A stretch of 64,000 bases of DNA, from the NCBI GenBank assembly GCA_027488935.1, contig JAIYAP010000041.1, forward strand, positions 124,001 to 188,000, written 5' to 3'. Source of the stretch: Saprospiraceae bacterium. GTDB taxonomy: Bacteria > Bacteroidota > Bacteroidia > Chitinophagales > Saprospiraceae. Shown here in pieces: positions 51,453-58,648 of this stretch (its first letter is position 1; every line of letters begins with the position of its first letter). The position numbers and the translations under genes were made by a program. The notes beneath the pieces were generated by a model that searched no databases, was not told the DNA's origin, and saw only the letters and a list, made by a program, of their open reading frames with translations.

Positions 51453-53597
51453 TTATTTTTGATGCTTCTGATAATGCGCCAAGGCCCACCGAATGGCGTC
51501 ATAATTAAACCGCCCCTCAAAATGATCAAAGATGGGCTTGAGCATATAAGGCGTTTCGAACAACGACAATGCCCCTTGAATGAGATCCATTTCCTCCGGT
51601 CCCACCCACTGATGGATATCAATCGTTTCGCCACGTTCGTACATGGTAACCAAATGTGCCATCACAGAATTGGGCGAGATTCCCCGCGCTTCCGCAATTT
51701 CTGCCACACTTTGACCTTTTTTGTACAAATCAAGCGTCGCTAACTGGGTACTACCTTTAATGTTTACACCTTCCTCCTTTTTCTCCAGCACAAATTTTCG
51801 AATTTCACCAATAAACGCATCGCCATACAATTGCAGTTTGCGTTCGCCCACGCCGCTTACCATCAATAGTTCGGTATCCGACAAGGGTTGTTTTTCCACC
51901 ATTTCCTTCAACGTCGCATCGCTAAATATCAGGTAAGGCGGCACACCCTGTTTTTGTGCAGTCAACCTGCGCAAGGCAACCAACCGTTCGAACAAGGCCT
52001 CCCGCAGCGATTGTGTCGGCGATTTTGATTGCAACACGGGCTGCCGTTCTGGTGGCGCTTTTTTAACATCGGGTTTTGGAAGGGCTAGTTTTACCCTTTT
52101 CCCTTCAAATAACACAGATTTGCCCGCGTCAGTAACCCGCAAATGGCTGAAATCATCGTATGCAATCTCAATATAGCCGTGGTGCAACATTTGCGACAAC
52201 AAAAACAACCATTCGTCATAGCTGTACTCTTTGCCTGCACCATAGGTTTTAATTTCATGAAAACGCCCTTCCAGAATTTCCCGGCGCTGACTCCCCCGCA
52301 AAATATCCACTAACAAGGTCATCCCCACTTTTTCGCCGGTCCGTAAAATCGCCGACAATGCTTTTTGGGCAGCCAAGGTTCCATCAAAATGCTGGGGTGG
52401 ATGCTGACAAACGTCGCAATTGCCACAATTTTGGTCATAAACCTCGTTAAAATAGTTCAAAATTGTACGTCGGCGACATACCGGGGCTTCCGCAACCTGA
52501 AACATCCGGTTGAGCTTGGCGATCTTCAATTCCTTTTGCTCCTCACTGCCTTCCGATTGCTCAAACATCTCCCGGTACGTCTGCACATCGGCATAACTAA
52601 AAAACAAGAGGGCTTCAGCGGGCAACCCATCACGCCCGGCCCGGCCCAATTCCTGATAATAGCCCTCCACATTGCGCGGTAAGTTGTAATGAATCACAAA
52701 ACGCACATTGCTCTTGTCAATCCCCATTCCAAATGCAATGGTGGCGCATACGATCGGTACGCGGTCATTGATAAAGTCCTCTTGCACCTTATTGCGTTTG
52801 GCGGCAGGCAAATCCGCATGGTAATAGGCCGCCTGAAAACCGGCTGCATTCAGTTTTTCCGCGAGGGTTTCGCACGTTTTGCGCGCCAGACAATATATTA
52901 TACCCGATTGACCAGGCCTTTCTTTCAAGTAAGCCAGCATTTGTTCCATGCGGCGTTGCCCCGGACGCACCTGCAAACTAATATTGGGCCGATCAAAAGA
53001 GGCGATAAATACCGCCGGATTTTGCAAACCCAACTGGTCGGCAATGTCTTTTCGCGTAACGCGGTCTGCTGTGGCAGTAAGCGCCATGACCGGGATGTGG
53101 GGAAACTGATTTTTAAGGAAACGCAACTGGGTGTACTCTGGCCGAAAATCGTGGCCCCAGGAAGAAATGCAATGCGCCTCATCAATGGCAAACATGCTTA
53201 TTTTTAAGCGTTTAAGCAACGGTTGAAAGCCTTGGGAAACTAGTTTTTCGGGACTTACATACAACAGTTTGAGGTAACCGGCCAGGAGCGCGTCTTCCAC
53301 ATTGCGGCTTTGAGAAGCATCCAGCGAGCTATTCAGGAAAGCCGCCGGAATACCATTGGCGGTCAAGCCTTCCACCTGGTCTTTCATAAGGGCAATGAGC
53401 GGACTTACCACAATGGTAGTGCCCTCGAGGGTAATGGCTGGAATTTGGAAACACATGCTTTTGCCGCCGCCGGTGGGCATTAAAACCAGCACATCGCGCT
53501 GATCGTACACGGTTTGAATGATATCCGCCTGCAAAGGGCGAAACTGATCATAGCCAAACGTTTTTTTAAGGGCAACGGATGCGTGCTGCAGGTTCAT
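51453..53597 (-). CDS. recQ: ATP-dependent DNA helicase RecQ
   Basis: 714 residues. A superfamily 2 helicase with Walker A TGGGKS (42-47), the DEAH box in 'FAIDEAHCISSWGHDFRPEY', 'TATADRVTR' and motif VI 'QELGRAGRDGLP'. A zinc-binding RecQ-Ct region ('CRRRTILNYF...CGNCDVC'), an HRDC domain (~520-600) and a C-terminal helix-turn-helix segment ('GQSVAEIAEARGISPNSVMAHLV') follow. It unwinds recombination and repair intermediates. It is transcribed from a promoter that mirrors that of the divergent gene. Confidence 0.95.
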   Translation of the reverse strand: MNLQHASVALKKTFGYDQFRPLQADIIQTVYDQRDVLVLMPTGGGKSMCFQIPAITLEGTTIVVSPLIALMKDQVEGLTANGIPAAFLNSSLDASQSRNVEDALLAGYLKLLYVSPEKLVSQGFQPLLKRLKISMFAIDEAHCISSWGHDFRPEYTQLRFLKNQFPHIPVMALTATADRVTRKDIADQLGLQNPAVFIASFDRPNISLQVRPGQRRMEQMLAYLKERPGQSGIIYCLARKTCETLAEKLNAAGFQAAYYHADLPAAKRNKVQEDFINDRVPIVCATIAFGMGIDKSNVRFVIHYNLPRNVEGYYQELGRAGRDGLPAEALLFFSYADVQTYREMFEQSEGSEEQKELKIAKLNRMFQVAEAPVCRRRTILNYFNEVYDQNCGNCDVCQHPPQHFDGTLAAQKALSAILRTGEKVGMTLLVDILRGSQRREILEGRFHEIKTYGAGKEYSYDEWLFLLSQMLHHGYIEIAYDDFSHLRVTDAGKSVLFEGKRVKLALPKPDVKKAPPERQPVLQSKSPTQSLREALFERLVALRRLTAQKQGVPPYLIFSDATLKEMVEKQPLSDTELLMVSGVGERKLQLYGDAFIGEIRKFVLEKKEEGVNIKGSTQLATLDLYKKGQSVAEIAEARGISPNSVMAHLVTMYERGETIDIHQWVGPEEMDLIQGALSLFETPYMLKPIFDHFEGRFNYDAIRWALAHYQKHQK

Positions 53598-53662
53598 GGT
53601 TGGTGGATTAAAGATTAGAAAGAAAGTAGTGCATGCTTTTTGGTAAAATCATTTCAACGAAA

Positions 53663-53756
53663 GTGCAAATTTAAAACAAATTGATTGATCTTGTCAAGGT
53701 GGTAAAAAAAATAAAAAATAATTTCGTAAGTAACATTTTTTGTTTTAAATTTGCAC
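53663..53756. promoter_or_regulatory. Perfect 18-bp inverted repeat carrying divergent -7 boxes
   Basis: Arms 53663-53680 (GTGCAAATTTAAAACAAA) and 53739-53756 are perfect reverse complements across a 58-bp spacer. Each arm contains TAAATTTG facing outward: plus strand 53746-53753 toward the glucosaminidase-like gene, minus strand 53666-53673 toward recQ. On the recQ side a TTGACA-like element lies about 21 nt upstream. The symmetry suggests paired promoters under one control, or a regulator binding both arms. Confidence 0.6.
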
Positions 53757-53838
53757 TCAGAAAACATAAAATAGCTGGCTAATTTCATCAAATGTTTGGA
53801 TTGCAACAACTTAAACATCACTTTAATCATTTTTAGCC

Positions 53839-54495
53839 ATGCTATGGAAATTTCTTAAAACAAATTGGTTCTCAATTGCCCTGGTGCTCATTGTACTCCT
53901 GGCAGTTGCCCGCAAAAGCTTCACCATCTTTTTGAAGGGCACGGGCTCTAAAAACGGCAATGCCAAAACGGAGAAGTACACCGATCTTGCCCAGGTTTCG
54001 GACGCAAAGTCTTTATTGGGTTTAATGTCTGGAAATCAAAGCGCCGGTCAGCACCTGCCAGAAATCACCGAAACGGAAGCCGCAGCGTTTTTCAAGCGAT
54101 TCAGTAAGGTCGCGCAAGGTGAACGCAAAAAATTTGGGGTCCCCGCTTCCGTATTGCTGGCACTCGCCTATGTGAATAGCCATGCTGGAAAGCGTCCGGT
54201 CGCTTCAGAGGCTACAAACTATTTTGCCCTGCTCTGTTCAAATGATTGGGATGGTGCCATGGCACAAGTAGAAGGCCATTGTTTCCGGCGCTACAATACC
54301 CCCTGGGAAAGCTTCCGCGATTTTAGTATTTACCTGGCAGCGCAGGATTGGTATGGCGATTTACGCAAATCGGCCGGACATGATTGGCAAGCCTGGGTAA
54401 AAGGATTGCGCGAGGTGTCGGATGTGCTGGAGGCGAAAGCGGCCTTAAAACAGGTCATCCAGCAATACCGTTTGTACGAATTAGATGCCCCCTAG
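53839..54495 (+). CDS. Membrane-anchored glucosaminidase-domain protein, catalytic residue apparently missing
   Basis: 218 residues. One N-terminal membrane helix (~10-25) and a short basic linker precede a domain (~75-215) similar to the FlgJ/AcmA glucosaminidase fold: 'KKFGVPASVLLALAYVNSHAGKRPVASEATNYFALLC', 'CFRRYNTPWESFRDFSIYLA'. In active enzymes the first helix reads 'QAALESGWG', with Glu as catalyst. Here that position is N113 ('YVNSHAG'), so hydrolysis is doubtful and the domain may only bind peptidoglycan. It is divergent from recQ. Confidence 0.72.
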   Translation: MLWKFLKTNWFSIALVLIVLLAVARKSFTIFLKGTGSKNGNAKTEKYTDLAQVSDAKSLLGLMSGNQSAGQHLPEITETEAAAFFKRFSKVAQGERKKFGVPASVLLALAYVNSHAGKRPVASEATNYFALLCSNDWDGAMAQVEGHCFRRYNTPWESFRDFSIYLAAQDWYGDLRKSAGHDWQAWVKGLREVSDVLEAKAALKQVIQQYRLYELDAP

Positions 54496-54566
54496 GTCAA
54501 CGAGATTGTCCATTTTTCTTCAAAAACTTTAACCAAATCTATTAGGATGCCTCCAATATCCGGAGT

Positions 54567-54574
54567 TAACTTTG
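54567..54574 (+). promoter_or_regulatory. -7 promoter box for the DUF4783 gene
   Basis: TAACTTTG matches TAnnTTTG, 102 nt upstream of the ATG at 54677, giving a longer leader than for most genes here. Confidence 0.35.
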
Positions 54575-54676
54575 CGTTAACACTAAACTGCTACGATTTT
54601 CAGTTACATTGTACGATTGCGGCGTAAGAATTGCATCGTTCCGGTTATCGGACAGTCAAACTAAAATAATTTGGTC

Positions 54677-55066
54677 ATGAAGAACCTGCTTTTTTTAATT
54701 GCTTTTGCCCCTGCGGTATTATTTGCCAAGCAGGGTAATCCTAGCCTCGAAACCATTGCTGCAGCACTGAATACGGGCGATGTGGAAACATTATCAAAAT
54801 ATTTTGCCGATAATGTGGAAATTTCTATCCAGGACAAAGAACAAGTGTACCGCAAAGGGGAGGCCACTGAAGTGATGCGCGGCTTTTTTAATACCGATAA
54901 ACCCAAGGCATTTAGTCAAGTGCACAAAGGAACCAGCCGCGAAAACAGCGACCAATATTGTATCGGTAACCTGAGTGCAAGTTCTGGCAATTACCGGGTG
55001 TATTTGTACCTGAAAGTAACTGGCGCAAACATGCTGATCCAAGAGATTCGTCTAGATAAAGAATAA
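54677..55066 (+). CDS. DUF4783 secreted protein
   Basis: 129 residues from the ATG at 54677. The signal peptide ends near 'AVLFAKQ'. The rest matches DUF4783, an NTF2-like fold common in Bacteroidota: 'LETIAAALNTGDVETLSKYFADNVEISIQDKEQVYRKGEATEVMRGFF' and 'YCIGNLSASSGNYRVYLYLK'. Its function is unknown; NTF2-like folds often bind small ligands. It is 48 bp upstream of the THX gene. Confidence 0.85.
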   Translation: MKNLLFLIAFAPAVLFAKQGNPSLETIAAALNTGDVETLSKYFADNVEISIQDKEQVYRKGEATEVMRGFFNTDKPKAFSQVHKGTSRENSDQYCIGNLSASSGNYRVYLYLKVTGANMLIQEIRLDKE

Positions 55067-55114
55067 AAGTGTATCTTGGCGCCTCAATTTTAACAAAATA
55101 CTTTTTCGACTATC

Positions 55115-55231
55115 ATGGGCAAAGGTGATCCAAGAACTAAACGCGGCAAAACTACGCGCGGCTCGCATGGAAATGCACGGCCAAAATTGCAAAAATTGAA
55201 AACGATCCTGAAAAAATTGGCTGGTAAATAA
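55115..55231 (+). CDS. 30S ribosomal protein THX
   Basis: A 38-residue, strongly basic protein reading 'MGKGDPRTKRGKTTRGSHGN' then a Lys-rich tail (ARPKLQKLKTILKKLAGK). This matches bTHXc of Bacteroidota, a small peptide in the head of the 30S subunit first seen in Thermus. The N-terminal 'MGKGD..TKRGK..RGS.G' is diagnostic. It is easily missed because of its size. An intrinsic terminator follows at 55261-55296. Confidence 0.9.
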   Translation: MGKGDPRTKRGKTTRGSHGNARPKLQKLKTILKKLAGK

Positions 55232-55260
55232 TTCAGTTGCGGAACGTTTTTTCGATGTAA

Positions 55261-55296
55261 AGCCATGTCGGTCCTACTTTGGGACTGACATGGCTT
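55261..55296 (+). terminator. Intrinsic terminator after THX
   Basis: A 14-bp stem with one G-T pair (AGCCATGTCGGTCC with GGACTGACATGGCT), a loop of about 7 nt and a short T-run. It ends the DUF4783-THX transcript and faces the lipoprotein gene on the other strand. Confidence 0.8.
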
Positions 55297-55351
55297 TTTA
55301 ATTTTCAGGAAATCACAACTTGTTGGGTTCGAATAATTTCGGTGGAATGGC

Positions 55352-55759
55352 CTATTGCTTGGTTCCACGGAAGGTATTGGAACTGCTTGTTGCATTGCCC
55401 GGCGTTAGTATGAGCCCCAACTGCGTGTCGCTGTTGGTCAATTCGCCTGTACCACTGGTACTCACCGAAAAAATAGGTTGCGCGGCGATGTTCAATTTGT
55501 TGTCGGCAGTAAACGTAGCTGTAAACGTGCTTGCATTGGCCCCAACGGTCAATACAATTTTCAAACCACCGTTTTCTTCTACCACGACCGCAACGGCATC
55601 AACGGGTGCAGGATTCGGACTGTTGCTTACATTGGTGTATTTACCAGCGTACGTACCCGGATACGCGCTTTGTGGGGTCGGCGTGATGGGCGTTTCGTCT
55701 TTTTCACAACCACAAAGACCGCATGCGGCAAAGGCGAGGAGCAGGATAAGTTTTTGCAT
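55352..55759 (-). CDS. Small lipoprotein of unknown function
   Basis: 135 residues with a clear lipobox ('CGLCGC'). A Pro/Thr-rich linker precedes a beta-rich domain with strands such as 'GTYAGKYTNVSNSPN', 'VAVVVEENGGLKIVLTV' and 'STFTATFTADNKLNIAAQPIF'. It resembles the many small lipocalin-like or beta-sandwich lipoproteins of this phylum, but no family can be named. Confidence 0.7.
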   Translation of the reverse strand: MQKLILLLAFAACGLCGCEKDETPITPTPQSAYPGTYAGKYTNVSNSPNPAPVDAVAVVVEENGGLKIVLTVGANASTFTATFTADNKLNIAAQPIFSVSTSGTGELTNSDTQLGLILTPGNATSSSNTFRGTKQ

Positions 55760-56126
55760 ATTAAATCAGTTTAGAGTGTTGGATGTAAAAATCAAAGGAC
55801 GGGAAAAATATCGAAATTTAATTATGCGTATTTGGAGTTTAACGCACTTTTGTACAAATTTGCTCAAACTTGTCGGGATAAATACGCGCATGCTTGGCAA
55901 CTTCCGTTTGCAGCCGGCTTTAACATGCTGATACTTCTTAATCAAATTCATTTACTCAGCCAGGTGCCCATTTGACACACCATTCAGTTCGTTTTGGTCA
56001 ATGGTCCATCATCGAATTCACTTTTTACCAAATATTTGAAAACCATAGTAGCTGGTTGGTCCTTCATTAGACTATTTGCAACGTCACATCGCGACAAGTC
56101 TGTTATCACCTTTTAAATCAAAAGCC
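55760..56126. other. 367-bp divergent intergenic region holding copy 1 of the 41-bp repeat
   Basis: Between the small lipoprotein and the T9SS protein gene. It contains repeat copy 1 (55847-55887) and otherwise no convincing frame or RNA gene. A short minus-strand frame through the repeat gives a basic peptide that is probably not real. Confidence 0.5.
55847..55887 (+). repeat. 41-bp direct repeat, copy 1
   Basis: Identical over 41 bp to 57892-57932 in the same orientation, beginning CTTTTGTACAAATTTG. It lies in the intergenic region before the T9SS protein gene and is preceded by a small potential hairpin (TGCGT...ACGCA). Confidence 0.9.
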
Positions 56127-57833
56127 ATGAAAAAAACGCTCCTTTTATCCATATTATGCTTGCTGTACCAATATGGTTTTACCCAAAATTGTAACAGCCC
56201 CCAATCCAGTTTTGATCTACATGCCAACCGAATTCGAGCACGGGTATTGAACAGTGGAACCCTCTTTAACAATGGCATTACAGGTCAGTTTATTTTGGAT
56301 CAAGACCCTAACTCGGGGATAGATAATCCATCCACTATTTATTCGGCAGGGCTTTGGATTGCGGGTGTGGACCCTGGTAAAAACCTAAAAATGGCGGTAG
56401 GAACCTATTATGATTTTGATCGAACCGATTTTTGGCCGGGCCCATTGGGACCAGATGGGACGATCAATATATTCGAGTGCAACAATTGGGACCGACATTT
56501 CAGGGTGACGGGAAATGAGGTCTCCAATTATTTAGGCCAATTAGATTATTACAAAAACAATCTAGCAGCGGCCATCACCGATTTCCCGGGTGTACTAGGC
56601 TGGCCAGGTACCGGGAATCCGCATTTTTCAGCAATTTACGGGTTCAGCCTGCCCAATACATCGCAAGACCTGGCCCCCTTTTTTGATGCAGACAACGATG
56701 GTAAGTATAATGCGTTAAAAGGCGATTATCCAGCAGTACATTTGAAAGACAAGCCTCCTTTTTTAGCCGATGAAATCGTTTGGTCGGTGTTTAATGACCA
56801 AGGCAATGGAGGGCTGCACCAAATATCAGGCGCGAATGCCCTGCAAATTGAAGTACAGCAAACCAGTTGGGCGTTTTCCTGCTCCACCCAGCCCAATTCG
56901 ATCCTGGACCGCACGATTTTTACAGCCCATCGCATTATTAATCGGGGGAGTGACCCACTGTATTCCTGCTACATGGGGACGTATGTTGATTTTGCACTTG
57001 GTTGTGCGAACGATGATTACATAGGCTGCGCACCCCAGCAGAATACATTTTATGCCTATAATCAAACAGTGGTCGACGGCAGCATAGATGGTGATTGCGG
57101 TGCCGGTGCGGCATTTCTTACCCAGCCGCCTGCTCAGGCAGTGACGTTTTTGAATACACCTTTAATAACAATGATGGCTTACCAACAAAATATCGCCAAT
57201 ACGCCAACAAAAAGTACCGATTTTTATAATTATTTAACTGGACGTTGGCCGGATGGGACCTATCCTACTCCGACGGGAACGGGTTATAATCCTGGTAGCA
57301 GCTTGGCTCCGGTAGATTTTATGTTTCCCGGAAATCCCGATCAAAATAATGCCTGGTCCATGTGCGCAGCGATGCTGCCCAATGGAAACCGTGCCGCTGT
57401 TGGCGCTGCGAATATAGGTCGGCTGCTCCCCGGGGAGTCGAAAGAACTTGTGCTGGGATGGAGCGTTCACACCAATACCCAACTTCCCTGCAATATCGGT
57501 AATGCGTTGCAGGAAATTGGTTCTGTGCAAACGGCATTCGACACGCATTTTCAAGATGTTTGTTCCATTATTACGAAAGCACATGAACCAGTGCCCGATA
57601 CGATTCAAATATTTCCTAATCCAACCAATGGGGCAGTTACCCTTCAATTTGGGTCTTTAAAAGTGGTTGAAGTGCAATTATATGGTTCCGATGGCAGATT
57701 GGTAAAACATTGGAAAAACCTGCCTGAAATGCGCGCTACCTTATCGGTGGAAGACCTGGCAACAGGATTTTATGTACTCCAATTGCATACGGCGCAAGGT
57801 GTTTTCACCCATAAGATATGCATTACACGTTGA
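56127..57833 (+). CDS. Secreted protein of unknown function with T9SS type A sorting domain
   Basis: 568 residues from the ATG at 56127 (signal to 'YGFTQ'). The mature part is a large beta-rich unit that opens 'FDLHANRIRARVLNSGTLFNN' and has 'IYSAGLWIAGVDP', 'LAPFFDADNDGKYNALKGDYPAV' (a calcium-loop-like DADNDGKYN) and several paired Cys. These are features of a recurring Bacteroidota secreted family without known role. It ends in a T9SS type A domain ('IQIFPNPTNGAVTLQF', 'LATGFYVLQLHT'). It is the only gene between the two copies of the 41-bp repeat. Confidence 0.75.
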   Translation: MKKTLLLSILCLLYQYGFTQNCNSPQSSFDLHANRIRARVLNSGTLFNNGITGQFILDQDPNSGIDNPSTIYSAGLWIAGVDPGKNLKMAVGTYYDFDRTDFWPGPLGPDGTINIFECNNWDRHFRVTGNEVSNYLGQLDYYKNNLAAAITDFPGVLGWPGTGNPHFSAIYGFSLPNTSQDLAPFFDADNDGKYNALKGDYPAVHLKDKPPFLADEIVWSVFNDQGNGGLHQISGANALQIEVQQTSWAFSCSTQPNSILDRTIFTAHRIINRGSDPLYSCYMGTYVDFALGCANDDYIGCAPQQNTFYAYNQTVVDGSIDGDCGAGAAFLTQPPAQAVTFLNTPLITMMAYQQNIANTPTKSTDFYNYLTGRWPDGTYPTPTGTGYNPGSSLAPVDFMFPGNPDQNNAWSMCAAMLPNGNRAAVGAANIGRLLPGESKELVLGWSVHTNTQLPCNIGNALQEIGSVQTAFDTHFQDVCSIITKAHEPVPDTIQIFPNPTNGAVTLQFGSLKVVEVQLYGSDGRLVKHWKNLPEMRATLSVEDLATGFYVLQLHTAQGVFTHKICITR

Positions 57834-57858
57834 ATAATTTTTTAAACATCCGTTGAAT

Positions 57859-57896
57859 GTACGACCCGGTGCGCAAGTATGGGGTCGTACCCTTTT
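57859..57896. terminator. Putative bidirectional hairpin between convergent genes
   Basis: A perfect 9-bp stem (GTACGACCC at 57859-57867 with its complement at 57882-57890) with a 14-nt loop, followed by CCTTTTG on the plus strand. It sits between two convergent stops and directly before repeat copy 2. The T-run is short. Confidence 0.5.
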
Positions 57897-57932
57897 GTAC
57901 AAATTTGCTCAAACTTGTCGGGATAAATACGC
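57892..57932 (+). repeat. 41-bp direct repeat, copy 2, overlapping the 3' end of the TIGR04282 gene
   Basis: Identical to 55847-55887. Bases 57909-57932 encode the last seven residues (YLSRQV and the preceding Ala) plus the stop codon of the minus-strand transferase gene; the rest lies beyond its stop. A repeat with one copy at a gene's 3' end resembles an integration site or a partial duplication. Confidence 0.9.
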
Positions 57933-58505
57933 ACGCCAGTCTGCCTCGGTATCAATATCAGAAAGGACCGGCAACAGCACATGTTTTTTTTGATGCGCCG
58001 CGATCACCGCAACCGTTTGGGACAGCACATGCTCTGTGCTCCATGCAATATCCTGAAATACAGCACTTTCCATTTGTTTCATGCCCAACAAATAATAACC
58101 GCCATCAGGGGTAGGACCAAGCACAAAATCGTGCTGGTCCAACAAGTCAAAAGCCGATTGCAGGATGGCAGGCGTTAATTCCGGACAATCGGAACCGATG
58201 ATAGCTACTTTCTGGGCCCCCAATTCGAAGGCCTGCTCAAAGGCATGTTGCATGCGCGCACCCAAATCTCCTTCCGTTTGCACCCGTTTTTCAAATTCCG
58301 ATGCGTCCCAGGCATCTTTGGTATTTATTTGTTCAGAATAAAAAAGCAGCCGCCGCAATGGAGCACCCAGGGTCGCCAAGCGCGTTTTTTCCAATAACAA
58401 TTGGTACGTTTTCAAAGCCGCTTCATCACCCATCGTACGGGCAAGACGGGTTTTTACGTGGCCTAAACGTGGATTTTTAATAAAAATGAGCAATAAGGAG
58501 GTCAT
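57909..58505 (-). CDS. TIGR04282-family (DUF2064) glycosyltransferase-like protein
   Basis: 198 residues from the ATG at 58505. A nucleotidyl/glycosyltransferase fold: 'LLLIFIKNPRLGHVKTRLART' at the N terminus, 'EGDLGARMQHAFEQAFELGAQKVAIIGSDCPELTP', then 'HDFVLGPTPDGGYYLLGMK' and 'VLSDIDTEADW'. The family is annotated 'arsenosugar biosynthesis glycosyltransferase' in some genomes. No arsenic gene is nearby, so that substrate is unproven. Its last codons fall inside the 41-bp repeat. Confidence 0.87.
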   Translation of the reverse strand: MTSLLLIFIKNPRLGHVKTRLARTMGDEAALKTYQLLLEKTRLATLGAPLRRLLFYSEQINTKDAWDASEFEKRVQTEGDLGARMQHAFEQAFELGAQKVAIIGSDCPELTPAILQSAFDLLDQHDFVLGPTPDGGYYLLGMKQMESAVFQDIAWSTEHVLSQTVAVIAAHQKKHVLLPVLSDIDTEADWRAYLSRQV

Positions 58506-58648
58506 CAAAGCCTGTTTTAAGTAGTTTAAACTGTTTTATTAAAAAAAAGAAGCAACGCGTCAACTTACATTTTTCCAAAAAATCAAGCGGCAACAATTTC
58601 ACTTTAAACGATTGTGGGAAGTATCTTTCATCCTCAAAAGCATATCCC

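Noticed and set aside
55766-55951. Short minus-strand frame through repeat copy 1
   Set aside because: Its sequence is fixed by the repeat and flanking AT-rich DNA; copy 2 carries the same bases in a different coding frame, so a peptide here is unlikely.
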